A DNA stretch of 64,000 nucleotides from Xiphias gladius (GCF_016859285.1 NC_053404.1:15639105-15703104); one strand, 5' to 3'; numbered from the stretch's first letter, positions 12,423 to 23,760 are shown. Notes: generated by a model from the letters alone, not told the origin. A program made the numbers and translations.

Positions 12423-13961
12423 GGGCTCAGGCCTGGGGGGAAAGTTAAGTTGCTTCACAGCTCCTCCCTCCTCACTGCTGAGAGGTGAGATTGATAAATA
12501 GCTTGGGATGCATCCGTCACTGCCAGTCACTGGGCTCAAAATACCCCACAATGTCTTTGCCCAGTGGAACACAGCTGCTCTGTCATGGTCATACGATCTT
12601 GTTTGTTATGTACTCAGCCCACAGGCTGTTGTTTTTGTCCTCTAAACATTTGATGGGAACATATTTGCGGTCATATACTGTATGTGCAGTGTGAATGTGA
12701 TGCATTGTCGTGTTCGGGTGTTGCACAGTTTGTTTTAGGCTAGGAATGTCGTGGCCTTTGACCTCTGGTTTTGTCATTTATTTCCCCTTCTCTTGCTCTG
12801 TCTGGCTCTCAGGGTATCACCACGAAATGCACCTAAAACAGGGCCATTACAGACTCTTCATTTAAAGTTCCTTCCAACTGACTCCAATCATTTCTTTATT
12901 GGCACCAATATGGTGAGCATCGTCATGTCTGCCATAGAATAACGAATTTTTAAATAAACCCTCGCAAAATATTCAGAACATTGTGCCCCTGTTTAATAAA
13001 GTGACAGTGTACCAATGTCATTTCTGTCCTAGGGTTTAGTCATTCATGGAGCGAGTCACGGTTTGAAAGCCCCTCCAAAGTTTTACAGGTTTCAGGAGGC
13101 TGGAGTCCGACCTGTCGATGTCAGCTCAATCCACTTTTCTCCCTTCAGACAAAACTTGTTCTTGGTGAGAATGCAGTTTTTTGAAATTAAAAGAATAGTT
13201 CAGTATTTTGGGAAATACACCTATTTCTTTTCCAGCGTTAGATGAGAAGATTGATATCAATCATGTCTGTACGCTAAATATAAAGCTACAGCCAGAAGCC
13301 GGTTAGCTCAGTTTAGCACAAAAACCGGAACAGGGGGAAACAGCTCTCCTGGCTCTGTCCAAAAGTAGCATGATCTGCCTACCAGCACGTCTAAAGCTCT
13401 AATTCATACTGTAGCCTTAAAAAATATGTATGTGCCTTCTTTTATTCCTTCTTTTCTTTTACCCTTTTTCCAGGTGGGTTGTGGGGATGGTAGCATCAGG
13501 TTACATGCAGTCAGCCACGAGCAGCCTGTGGCAGAGTGGAAGAACGGTACAGCAGGTGAACCGGTGGTCTCACTTCAGTGGGCCCAAACCAGGCCGACAG
13601 TCTTCTGTGTGCTTGATGCAGCCTCTAATCTCCACATATGGGACCTGCTGAAAAGTGACACAGCGCCTGTGGTCACTGAGAGGATGTCTGCGGATAGGTA
13701 ACACCAGACAGACACCAGGGATGAATGCAAGAGTAAATTTATATTTGTCATGTATGAGTTAATATCAGGTGTGTGTTTTCTGTTTTCAGGGTGAAAGCCA
13801 TGGCCTTGTTTGGAGACTCAGGACAACAAAACACATATTCAGGAATAGCCCTGGTGCATGAGTCAGGAAAAATAGAAATCCAGTATTTCAAAAGAGATTT
13901 TACTGTACTCATTCCTGCAGAAGAGGAGAAGTTGGAGAGTATAATGACTGAAGCCTTCTGA
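5674..13961 (+). CDS. dync2i1: cytoplasmic dynein-2 intermediate chain 1 (WDR60), 23 coding exons
   Basis: Intermediate chain of the dynein-2 motor that carries IFT trains from cilium tip to base. Coding exons: 5674-5688, 5917-5970, 6088-6793, 6886-6953, 7121-7399, 7519-7584, 8075-8125, 8429-8660, 8849-8951, 9136-9265, 9414-9525, 9609-9703, 9822-9951, 10144-10316, 10690-10852, 11126-11239, 11373-11434, 12216-12267, 12424-12484, 12813-12912, 13033-13164, 13474-13697, 13790-13961. All phases close, giving about 1097 aa (human about 1066). Residues about 25-400 are an extreme Arg/Glu/Asp/Lys region. Acidic [10 protein letters not shown] blocks follow, then the family signature [10 protein letters not shown]...[14 protein letters not shown] at about residue 530 and RDIQTEEIE at about 580. 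WD repeats (for example [16 protein letters not shown]-like LHIWDLL) fill the C-terminal half. The start was chosen by alignment with human WDR60. An AATAAA lies at 14335-14340. Mutations in the human gene cause skeletal ciliopathy. Identification is firm. Confidence 0.95.
6088..6793 (+). other. dync2i1: dync2i1 exon 3, charged low-complexity coding exon
   Basis: A single 706-bp exon encodes about 235 residues that are almost all R, E, D, K and H, in loose RDR/ERER/DKER runs. Purine bias removes stops from the other strand, which creates long spurious antisense frames. The homologous human region is also charged but poorly conserved in sequence. It is expected to be disordered or helical, preceding the light-chain-binding and WD regions. 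Confidence 0.85.
12355..12418. repeat. (CT)n microsatellite at a dync2i1 splice acceptor
   Basis: About 32 CT units run directly into TTACAG, the 3' splice site of exon 19 at 12424. The tract is itself the polypyrimidine tract of that intron. Confidence 0.97.
13183..13405 (+). repeat. dispersed teleost repeat, family C, copy 1
   Basis: Fills most of dync2i1 intron 21. Diagnostic strings: TATTTTGGGAAATACACC, GTTAGATGAGAAGATTGAT, CAGGGGGAAACAGCT and CTACCAGCACGTCTAAAGCT. A reverse-oriented relative is at 38300-38520. I recognise it as a very common perch-like fish interspersed repeat; its superfamily cannot be assigned here. Confidence 0.75.
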
Positions 13962-14334
13962 AACACTTCATCTGAAATGGCTGTATTTAGTCTGATGTGC
14001 TTGGGTTAATTCAAATGATTTACTACACACTGCTGAAGAGCAGAAAGAGATCAATTTATGAATCTGTTTTTGTCACTGTCACATTGTACAGTATATGTCA
14101 TAATTAAATATGACGTTTGTTAGGTTTTTCATCTGGCTAGAAACTTTTACATCAACATAGCGAGGACGGGAACGTGGCTCAATACCAAAGATCCTTTACA
14201 GGGGCTACAATTCATTTACCCTACATAAACACTTTATTAGAAACATCTAATGTAAATGTTTGTTGTTGTAAATAATTATACGTTTTGACTAATATGAAAT
14301 ATTTGTATAGTGGTACCAAGTTTAATTTTTATAC

Positions 14335-14340
14335 AATAAA
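14335..14340 (+). terminator. dync2i1: dync2i1 polyadenylation signal
   Basis: Canonical AATAAA 374 bp after the stop codon, the last good signal before the wdr97 promoter. Confidence 0.65.
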
Positions 14341-14860
14341 CTAAGTATATCTGTAGTTGTGTTATTTAATGCTTTGGCAGTTTAATTTTTGTGTAACTCA
14401 GGTTCTCAACTTGCATCACACATAGCACTGTTTATTACCAGCTATTTATAAAAATCACCTGCCTAACCCAACTTTAAGTACAATATGTTTAACCAGGGCT
14501 ATAGCCAAGATTTTAGAAATACTGAGGTTATTAATCCAGGCCCTAGAAAAAATGAACCTGACAAAAATAGTCTGAAATTTTCAGATCGTTACGAAGCTTT
14601 TGATTTATTTAGTCATCGTTTCAGTTATATTGTCTGTAAATGTCTGTAACCCTCCAAATTCCCAATTAAAAATACTAAGGACATGAACCCAGTGTCCTCA
14701 ATGGTAGCTACGTCCTTGTGTTAAACTGCAGGGGCAATTTTTCTATCCCATTTCGCTGAAAATGAAATGAGATGAGTTCCTGCTTTTTTTCCGAGGCGCT
14801 GTTTTGCTGGTTGAAGTCAAAGTTGTGCGACGTGCCGCCATGGGTGTAGCCGAGGGACCC

Positions 14861-14873
14861 GTTGCCTAGCAAC
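14861..14873. promoter_or_regulatory. RFX X-box upstream of wdr97
   Basis: GTTGCCTAGCAAC fits the X-box consensus GTNRCC-N-RGYAAC exactly, with a one-base spacer. A YY1-like GCCGCCAT (reverse of ATGGCGGC) lies at 14836-14843, about 20 bp upstream. The gene immediately downstream is the WD-repeat gene wdr97. Confidence 0.8.
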
Positions 14874-15030
14874 AAGGACTGAGCTCTTCAACGCAGGGAC
14901 CTGAAACAACAAACTAACTCCTAGCAGACCTAGGCTAGTTTAGTTTGTCTACAGCAAAATTAACATCACAATATGTTTAGATTAAATATAACTGCCTCAT
15001 CTGGGATACATAACTACTAGTTCGTGGAAG
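14874..15030 (+). other. wdr97: probable non-coding first exon of wdr97
   Basis: The sequence after the X-box has no good start codon in frame with the gene but ends in a fair donor, GGAAG|GTAAAC, at 15030. It would splice to the strong acceptor TTTTTTTCCTAG ending at 16083. Inferred only from position and splice consensus; the start is a guess. Confidence 0.45.
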
Positions 15031-15166
15031 GTAAACACAAAGTTTAACTTAGTTTACCCATCGTTAAGTTGACACCTAACGTTATAAATCTTTACAGCTT
15101 TATAAAGAATAGTGTTTTTGGTTTGCTGTTTGGTTGTCTTATGATGCTGATTTGAAGCCATGTGGG

Positions 15167-15580
15167 GCTGCAACTAAGCTTTATTTTCATTACCAATTGG
15201 TCGTCAGAATATTTGAACAATGAATCGATTAGTTGCTTGGTCTAAAGTGTGAGACAATAGTGGGAAAAGGTCCATTCAGTCTGTTTTCCAGAGCCAAGGT
15301 GGCGTTTTCAGATGTCTTGTTTTGTCCAACCAACCGTCTAAAATCTAAAGATATTCAGTTTACATACATATATATATATAGAGGACTTGAAAAACCAGCA
15401 AATATTCACATTTGAGAACCTGGAATCTGAGTTTTTTTGTTTTGTTTTGTTTTGTTTTGGTTGTGGTGGGGGCGGTGTCTTTAAAAAAATGACTCAAAAT
15501 GATTATTTGCTTATCAAGATTGTTGCTAATGAATTTTCTATACAATACCTGATTAATCAAATACTTGTTGCAGCGCTAAA
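15167..15580 (+). repeat. dispersed teleost repeat, family D, copy 1
   Basis: Begins GGGGCTGCAACTAAG and contains TTGTTTTGTCCAACCAAC, AAAGATATTCAGTTTACA, CAAATATTCACATTTGAGAA and a closing GATTAATCAAATAC. A (TTTTG)n run (15431-15459) interrupts it. Related copies are at 25488-25805 and 57470-57640. It lies in the presumed wdr97 intron 1. Confidence 0.75.
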
Positions 15581-16204
15581 ACCATGTTTTATTTCCACTT
15601 TTTAATTAGTTTCCTTAATATATCTGCCTGTATTAACAAATAGCTAATTATTTGTTTTCCCGAAACTTTATGTATTGAATTTCCAAAAACATAATAGACA
15701 ACCAGTGACGTAATAAGCTATAGATGGTCCCTTCGTCTTCCTAAAACTGGCAAAAGACCCTTTTAGTGCAAATCTATGTTCATCTTAACAAAGTAGAAAA
15801 TGTCCCTCATCCAATAATGATGGGAAGGTAAGGCAAGGGTTTTCCATGTGACAAGAATCAGATGTCTAAAAGACTTACAAAAGTTAAAATTCTTTCACAT
15901 TATTTGATATTACCAGTGTAAGGATGACACAAATTAAAGCAGTAATTGCAGACAGTTTGACGGATGTTGAAATAATTTGTGATTTGTTTTAATACCTTTA
16001 AAGACATTTTTTAAAGCAAGCAAGAAAGATTACACTAGAACACAACCATGCATTCATATGTAATTTGATTTTTTTTTTCCTAGCGTGTACTGGAGAAGTA
16101 AATGTCACATAGCCACCAGCAAAAAGACATTTTCAATGTAAAAAAATTAAAAAAAAACAATAGGTCATTGGATGCAGCAGATTCCTGTGTAGAAACTGGT
16201 GGAG

Positions 16205-19200
16205 ATGTTAGCCCCAGGAGAGGGGTGCATGACAGCAACAGTACTCTCCCCAAGTCCCACCCTAAGCCTGCTGTCCCAAGGGAATGAGACATCAAATGGG
16301 AAGATGCTTGGAAAGCAGAATTTGTTCATGCAGGATGTGAAGCAAGCTACTGGCAAGGTAGGCTGTGTCTTTCACTGATAGGTTGCTGAGCTGTTGTGTG
16401 CACTTTTAGTCACCTTACACACATTATATGCCCTTGCCTCTTCTGTCTCTCTAGGTAATACACTCTAAGAGCAAGCAGGATGTGTTCACTCATGGTCTCC
16501 ATTGCATACAGAGTTTCTCCTGTGATAGCCCTGTGCGTTTCATGATGTATTCTGAGTCTGCTGCAGCATTCATTAGCCTCCATTCAGACAACACAGTCTG
16601 CCTTTACAAAGCTGATGGCCACAAGCAGACCTCCTCAGTACACCTCCTTTTCACGGGCCTGACCACCACTAAGATCTCTGGCTGTCTGGTAGGCTGGGGC
16701 CCGGGTCCCATATTCACACTTCTGGACCATAAGTTACGCCCCCTGGATGTGGCTCATGATGCCTTGGACATACGTGTGTGTCAGCCCGCAGAGCACTCCA
16801 CAGAGCTGGTGACTGCAGGTGTGGGGAACGTGTGTGTGTGGTCGGTGATGCTCATGAGGTGTAAGGTGAAGATACAGGAGGAGCTGCACAACAGTACTTT
16901 CACTCACATGGCACTGGCCCCCCCACGATTTGACAGGCCCCACAGGGCCTTCGTTGTGTGTGGTCGGGCCGTGACGGTGGTCGACTTGGACGGCGGAAAG
17001 GTTTTGGAGAACAAGAAGGATCTTTGCTCAAGGTGTGTATGGGTGCATGTGATATACTCTCAGTAGCCACTTTATTAGGTACACCTGTACAGTCTAATGC
17101 AGTCCAATACAACTGTTCTGCCATAAATTCTGCCTTTATGATGCATCCGATGTTCACAATTTTTTTAACAACAATTTTTGTTATAGAGGAACAAAGTTTT
17201 TGTTGACACTTTTGGAAATTATGTAAATTCAAGTTTATGTTGTAGCACTGAGGTTATAGTTAGTGGTAGTGTTGTACTGGACTGCGTTATATTCAAAACA
17301 GTTTCTAATATTTTTCCCCCCTCGTGTCTGTAAACAAGGAGGAGTCCCTCTCAATATAATGTAGTCCAGTACAACACCACCTTTAACGAAGACCTCAGTA
17401 ATAAATATATTGAATTTACACATTTCTGAGTTGTCATACTCAAGTCTAATAGATTGCAAAGGTGTACCTAATAAGGTGGTGGAGGTTGAGTTCTTGAAAG
17501 TGAAATTTTAATCTGAATATAACTGAAAGTCGCGTTTTACAGCAATATCACTGCAATGGTGTACTGCTCTCAACTGGAATGTTTGATCATTGCGTCTGAA
17601 GAGCTGTCCATTACTGTATGGGGTCCAGACTGGGAGCTGCGTGTGGCTTTTGTAGGACATAAAGGTAAAATTCATTCATTCACCGAAGGACTCCATATTT
17701 CCATTCTCTATCTCTTAATGATTGGACTACTTGTTGAATTATATCTACTCTCTGTTCATTTCGTTGTGTCCAGGTGGGGTGAACTCACTGTTCTACTGCT
17801 CTGAATTACACATGCTGTTATCAGCCTCTGTGGATTCGACAATCCGTTGCTGGAATGTGGAAGAGGGTAATGTGATTGAGTGTGTCCACACAGAGCAGAA
17901 AAACCCTCCTTTGTGCATAGGAGGCACTAGAAAGGGAGATACTTTCTTTTCCTTCTCTCAACAGGCAGTGGACTTATGGAGCATAAGAACCTTGTACAAC
18001 CTCCACTGTAAACTCAAAGCGGATGAAAGAGCCCCATTGAGACAAATCCTAGTCTCACCCTTCCCTGCTCCTTACCCTATAAGAGTGCTATGTGTCAGCG
18101 GGGACAGTGATATCACTCTGGTGGCCGCAGAAACAGGAGCAGTGTTGACTTCTTTCAAGGCAAAGCAGAGGATTTTGTGTGCTGACTACTGCCTGCACAA
18201 AGAGATTCTGTTGGCCCTAACCGAAACAGGTACAGTGTTCCAGGCCAACACACTCACTAATCCAATAACTATGATGCAAGAGTGGAAGGGGAGAGGCCAA
18301 GGGCCCTGGCAGCAGCGGGACCATGTGACAGAGAATGATGCGCAAAATCTGCCGATCCCTGGCCGGCCCTGCTGCTTGGTACTCTACAGTTATGTGGCTG
18401 AAACACAGGAAGTTTTAGAGGAGTGGAGGAGTTTACAGGAGAGAAGAGGGTGCAGTCACAGGAACAAGGCAGCTCTGGATGATGCCAAGAATGGGTTAGC
18501 ATTTTCGATCCAAGGTAAATATTCTGTGGTGCCAAGGGATCTTTATGTCTGTAAATTTGAATGTACTTCTGTGATTGAGACAGGTTTTTGATCATTCTTG
18601 GCCAAAATGGAGGTTGTGTGAGTGTTTTAACACTGGATAATGGGAAGGTCTTGTACAGGACGCCGGCACACAGCGGCCAAAAAGTCACCACATTGCAGGT
18701 GCATCCTGAGAATGGCTGTCTACTCTCCACAGGTATTTTCCAAGGTAACTTCATTGCCTTTTTATGCTTTTCAGTGATGACTTAACCACTTTACCCCGAT
18801 CCCTAAGGTGAGGACTTCACAGTGGGGGTATGGAGGGTGAACCCCTACGTCCAGGTGTGTCTCAGCCAACAGCTGAGCCTGCACTGTGGCCAACCTCAAG
18901 TCTACCTGGCAGCGCTGGGGTCTCAGCTGGCTCTGACCTTTCAACAGCCCGACAGCGGCACCTACAGTCTGATGCACTTTAACCTGCTCAACCAGAGCCA
19001 GACCAGACGGCCTCCCAGAGAAGGACATTTAGACCACTTCACAGGTCACAGAGAAAAACTGTCCTCATAATAAATTGATTATTTGTTGGAGACCGTATTG
19101 CATTGTTTTGAATTGTTGTATGTCTGTGAGTGACTAGATGTTTGCTCAGTTTTCTCGCAGGTCTCTGTGTGTGTCCTGATCTGGAGGTGTTTGTTTCCAG

Positions 19201-22200
19201 CAGTTTAGATAGGACAGTACACATCTGGAATGAGGAGAATCACCTCATCAGGTTAGAGTTCATTACGTGTCGCTAATCCTTTGCATGACGGATGTGAAAA
19301 GCATACACTAATACAGTAATGTATGTATTTATGTATCTGTGACCCCTCCAGGACGCTCCAGCTCAATGCAGTGCCTGAGTGTCTGGCTTACGGTGGGTTT
19401 GGAGGGGAACTGTTCCTGGGTATCAGAGGAGACCTGTACAAAATGAACTGTGCAAAGTTCCTTCCACACAAATACCAACAAATGGTAATTAGTCAGCTTG
19501 CACTGCAGTGTGGCTTAAGGAAGTATGAATGGATGGGATATTTTTTTTAACCAAAGCTGCAAAATGTAAACTAAACATTTCTTTATTCCTACTTTTCATT
19601 CACAGCTCCTTTACACTTATTGTGCTCCGCCTATTCTTGACCTGCTTATCATTGAGAACAAAGAAAAGTGCATCCAAAGAAAGTAAGATTTATTTGTATA
19701 ACATATAAAAAAATAATCAAAAGCAATGATCTAATAAGCTATGAACAATATTGGTGCAAGCAGGACTGATAGCACAGCCGAAAACGAGGAAGAGGAATCG
19801 CCAGCAGTCGCCGCCAACCAATTATTGACTGAAGACAAGTGGAAACAGAAGGTATGTGTGAAATGGTGGAATTTAAGACAATTTATGTCAATAGAGTGAT
19901 GAAAAATATGTCAAATATTATTTCTGTCTGTCTTGTTCCAGGAGTATGAGAGCTTAGTGGCCTCAAACATGGACCTGTCTGCACTCGTACAAGGCACAGT
20001 AAAGTGCAAAAAAGGGAAGCCTTCCAGTACAAAGCAAACCAGGAAAGAGGCTTTTGATCGCTACATGAAAATAATATATGGCCTGCCCCCTAATATTGAG
20101 GTTCCTCCTTCTCCTTATTATATATATGTTATGTATGTAACCCACTTATTTACCTGCTTCTTTTCAGTACCTTCTAGAGTATCCTGACTTTTGGTGAATA
20201 AGCTTCATAAACAATCACATTTCAGCTTTCCTTTAATGAATAATAATGGTCCGAAGCTAGCTACTATGTGCATCAGATATTAGATATTATAGGACACTGA
20301 TTTCTGGATATGTAGGTGAAACGCAATATTAAGGATCATCTGCATGATGCAAATATTGTAGTTATGCCTTAGCCATTAGAAATAAGTTGTTTTGTTTAAA
20401 TGGTTTTGCCTGTTGCAGAGAACTGCTGTAAATCATTCATTGTATTATGCTGTTTTTTCAGATTGATTTTGAGGACACTTCTGACCCAGATACATTTTCA
20501 TTTTATCCTGAGCCAGATGACAACAAGCCTTGTAACCCTCCTCCCTTAAAAGAACACGCCCACCCTGAATCTAAATTGATCGTTCCTGTGACTGTGGAGA
20601 TAAAGAAGGTATAAACTGTTAGCATGATGAGCAAATCCCTGCTCCTGTTCATCCTGGATTTTTGTTTTAAAGGAACTGAAGGAGTTAGAAAGTTATAGTA
20701 GAATTTACAGTTTTAATAGACCTTATTTGCTTTCCCCTGTTTACTGGCATGTGCAGTCTTGTATTGTCTAGAAATAAGTGTTTACAGGAAGCAAAGTTTT
20801 TTTGCCTAACTGTGTAACTGCAGGAAAAGAAGGCTCCAGCATCAAACTCTAGACCAAAGACCCTGATGAAAGTCAAGCCACGGTCGGTTAGGAAAGTCAT
20901 ACCTGAGAAACCCATCATAGTGGAGAAGGATGAAGAGGTAAGAGCATTTTACAGAAGACAAAAAAGACAAGAACACATGAGACAAGAACAGTAGCTCTCA
21001 TTTGTGTAACTTGTCCCTGTAGCCTCCAGAGATAATTTCTCCAATAGAGACACCCAAAACTCCCGCTCCACCTCCTCCTGGTCCAAGGACTCCAACACCT
21101 CTCCCACCCAGGGAACCCAACCCTGAGGTGCCGAGATTCCTCAAACAGCTTACAGATGCGGGCTTGTTTAGAGACTTGTTCCCTGATAAAGAGGTAGCCT
21201 GTTATAAAGATATCTGCACTGCATAATGTTAACTTCCATCCAAGTTTCGGTCTTGATGAGTGTATGTTTGTGTGCAGAGGATCCCAAGCACCCTGTCCCC
21301 AGACGACTTCTCCTTGCAACTGCTGGGCTATCTAAACACCTGCAGCACTCCGTCCAAAATTAAGACCCTTGTTGCACTGCAGGCCCTGCACAGACAGGGA
21401 CTCTTACAGAATACAGACAAGCTTTATCAAGGCCTCACTGACTTAATGCCTAAATTTGCGAGAGCACATATGGTACTGTATGTCCAGGATCAAGATTGTC
21501 ACTGCACTGCATTTTAATAAGCGCATTATGAGGTTGTGACCAATTTTTGGTGTTTTGTGTTTCAGTCACCTTTGGAACGGACCGTGCTTGTTGAAAAGTT
21601 GGATCTGTTGATGCATCTGAAATCTGCAAGTTATGACCTCGTGAAAAAGCTTCTCACTCTTCTGGCCTTTAAAGAACTGGTTCTCCGGTAAGTCCATCGA
21701 TGTTAAAATAATAATCAATGACAATACTAGTCCCTTAACCTTTGTATTAAATCTAAGAGACTTCTCAAGTGTCATTCAAACTTTCTGAAATGACTGAAAG
21801 TTTATTTTATCTTCTTCTGCCTATAGGGAAACAGTGCTGCGCATTCTGACTGAGTTAGGTGTAGATGAGGCTGAGCAGTGGCTGTGGCCAGAGTTGGAGA
21901 GCTGGGACTCAGAGCTGCAGCACCAGTCTGACATCTGGAAAAGCCTCCATGATAGAGCAGAGTGTTGGCTGGAGTTATGGATCTCCAAATACAAAGTAAC
22001 AAGACATGTTTTATTCAACAATTAATTTCTCTTACATTTTGTTTTACATATGGAAGAAAGGAAACATTTTTCCAAGACATTATCACCATCCATTAGAGTA
22101 TTTTTGAGTGTGACAAAAGGACAGAACAGGTGTCTGACATCTGAGAGGCTCTCCCTCTTTGAATCCACTCCCCACTTGCTTCTGATGTCCTTTACTGTGA

Positions 22201-22922
22201 CCTTAACTCCTCTAAATAGGAGTACATGAGAGCTTGTCACCGTGTTGTTGACTGGCGTGGCTGGGTTTGGCTCTCAACAATAAGTGATTAACTGCTTTCC
22301 CTCTATCTTTCCATGCCACCAGGAACACAACAGGTATCTGTACATCAGGAGCACGGCAAAGTGGAAGCCGTCATCCTTCAGCATGGTGGATGTGCTAAAT
22401 TATTTCTGTTCCGTCCAAAAGGAGGAGTTCAGAAAGGCCCAGTATGTCGCACCTGCTGGTCACAAAACCACTGTACTTTTGCCCCTATATGACTGGTACG
22501 TGGAAGTCATGCACATATAGTAGTTTCCCCTGTTTATGTTAGTTTGCTAAACAATTTTTTTTTGCTCTTGTGTTTGTGTAGTAGTTCTCAACCAATCTTT
22601 CGCCTGGGAGAGACTTACAGCATGGCCAGGACACGCAAGCCACCAGGTATCATTTCACAGACTTCTGCTTAAATGTAATCGTTTGATTGTTCAAAATGAA
22701 TGTTTTTTTTTTAAACACCTAACGGATTCTTGTCATACAGGATTAATTCTGCCTCCCCTGCGAAACCGTCCCTTCCTCATGAACTTTCCCAATTTAATCT
22801 CTTTTCCGTTATCTCGAGTCACTCTGTGCCCCTTTCACATCTACTCAGACGAAGACTGGCTGAAGGCCTCACCTCGCCGCTACTTCATTCAACAGCAGTC
22901 TTATGTAGAGTACTACAGATGA
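16205..22922 (+). CDS. wdr97: WD-repeat protein, WDR97-like, 20 coding exons
   Basis: Large WD-repeat protein of about 1289 aa. Coding exons: 16205-16357, 16455-17032, 17543-17664, 17774-18514, 18580-18732, 18808-19044, 19161-19251, 19352-19484, 19606-19682, 19764-19851, 19942-20100, 20462-20608, 20824-20937, 21023-21193, 21278-21472, 21566-21687, 21827-21995, 22323-22495, 22582-22646, 22741-22922. Phases close throughout. The N-terminal half has WD motifs (ELSITVWGPD, DSTIRCWNVEEG, DRTVHIWNEE). A linker follows with a short Pro-rich run at about residue 965 (APPPPGPRTPTPLPP), then a helical region (LKQLTDAGLFRDLFPDKE onward) and a conserved-looking end, SPRRYFIQQQSYVEYYR. The ATG at 16205 is the first after an in-frame TAG. 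The exon 11 donor (20100 or 20138) is uncertain. The name rests on overall architecture and the tail, recalled rather than searched. The function is not established; the X-box suggests a ciliary role. Confidence 0.78.
17060..17490. repeat. fold-back MITE-like element, copy 2
   Basis: Occupies nearly all of the wdr97 intron between 17032 and 17543. Outer inverted ends: CTTTATTAGGTACACCT at the left against AGGTGTACCTAATAAGG at the right. Inner inverted arms: GTGTTGTACTGGACT (17269-17283) against AGTCCAGTACAACAC about 85 bp later. It has no coding capacity. It matches the degraded copy at 2076-2420. Confidence 0.8.
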
Positions 22923-23213
22923 TGCCTCTTAGTCTGTAACATTCCCATTAACACCTGATGAAACATATAACAAACATTATTTTGAAATGTTAATTTTTTT
23001 CAATAATTAACTGACTCTTTAAAGTTTGCTTAGATTTATTCTGTGACTTACAGTATATAAATGCATTCATGTAGTACAAGGATGATTTGGTACACATTTC
23101 CTCATAATGGTGATACTTTTTGACTCAATATACAAGTAGAGTGAATACAAAAAGCACATTCCTGAACATTTTAAAACAGATATTGCAGAAATTATTGTAT
23201 GACAAATACGGAA

Positions 23214-23219
23214 AATAAA
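23214..23219 (+). terminator. wdr97: wdr97 polyadenylation signal
   Basis: AATAAA 292 bp after the wdr97 stop. Further AATAAA copies follow at about 23252 and 23285. On the opposite strand an AATAAA (TTTATT at 23035-23040) could serve lrrc14, in which case the convergent 3' UTRs would overlap. Confidence 0.5.
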
Positions 23220-23679
23220 ACAGCACAAACATATGAGTACATTACTTAGTGAATAAAACAGAAAAATTGATTGGTACAAAATCAAAATAAACCTAAATAT
23301 TTTGCAGTTACATTCATATCCCATGTAAGCAAAATTAGGCAAATATTTAGCAAACATATACTATAAAGTTGGCCACTGCAACATGGGTTGTTGATCTGCA
23401 GTATAAATAAGCAGTAGGCAAGCTGATTAGATATTTGGATCTGTGCCTTGTATAAAGAAAGTGACTGAGGTAAAGGCACAAGGGTGGATAGTCTGTAACC
23501 TCTGACCAGCTAGATGTTAATCTTTGTATCCAAAGTATCCAGGTAACCTGATTATGAAGTAATAACTCTTTTTTGGTACAAAACCAGCAGTAACTCATAT
23601 GAAACATTTTAATTAGTACAGCCAACAAGTGAACTTGTTTGTAGTATAGCATCTTAAATTGAAACATAATATATTAGGT

Positions 23680-23760
23680 CCTCCGCCAAGGAGGTTATCG
23701 CCTCCGCCTGTGCATTTGTCAAACAAATCTTTTAAAAACTGTCCATTCCTACATTGCAGT
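23680..23760. repeat. short dispersed repeat fragment (CTCCGCCAAGGAGGTTAT type)
   Basis: GTCCTCCGCCAAGGAGGTTATCG followed by a GTTTGT-like degenerate stretch is a fragment I recognise as common in fish genomes. Only a remnant is present, between the convergent wdr97 and lrrc14 genes. Confidence 0.4.

Noticed and set aside
12298..12572. Open frames of SLSLSL or RERERE repeats
   Set aside because: Pure translations of the CT microsatellite.
16734..17232. Antisense frames over a wdr97 exon and the adjacent repeat
   Set aside because: Shadow of the coding strand on one side and of the fold-back element on the other.
18269..18754. 161-codon antisense frame
   Set aside because: It lies opposite the large wdr97 exon 4, whose sense frame is supported by WD motifs and matching phases.
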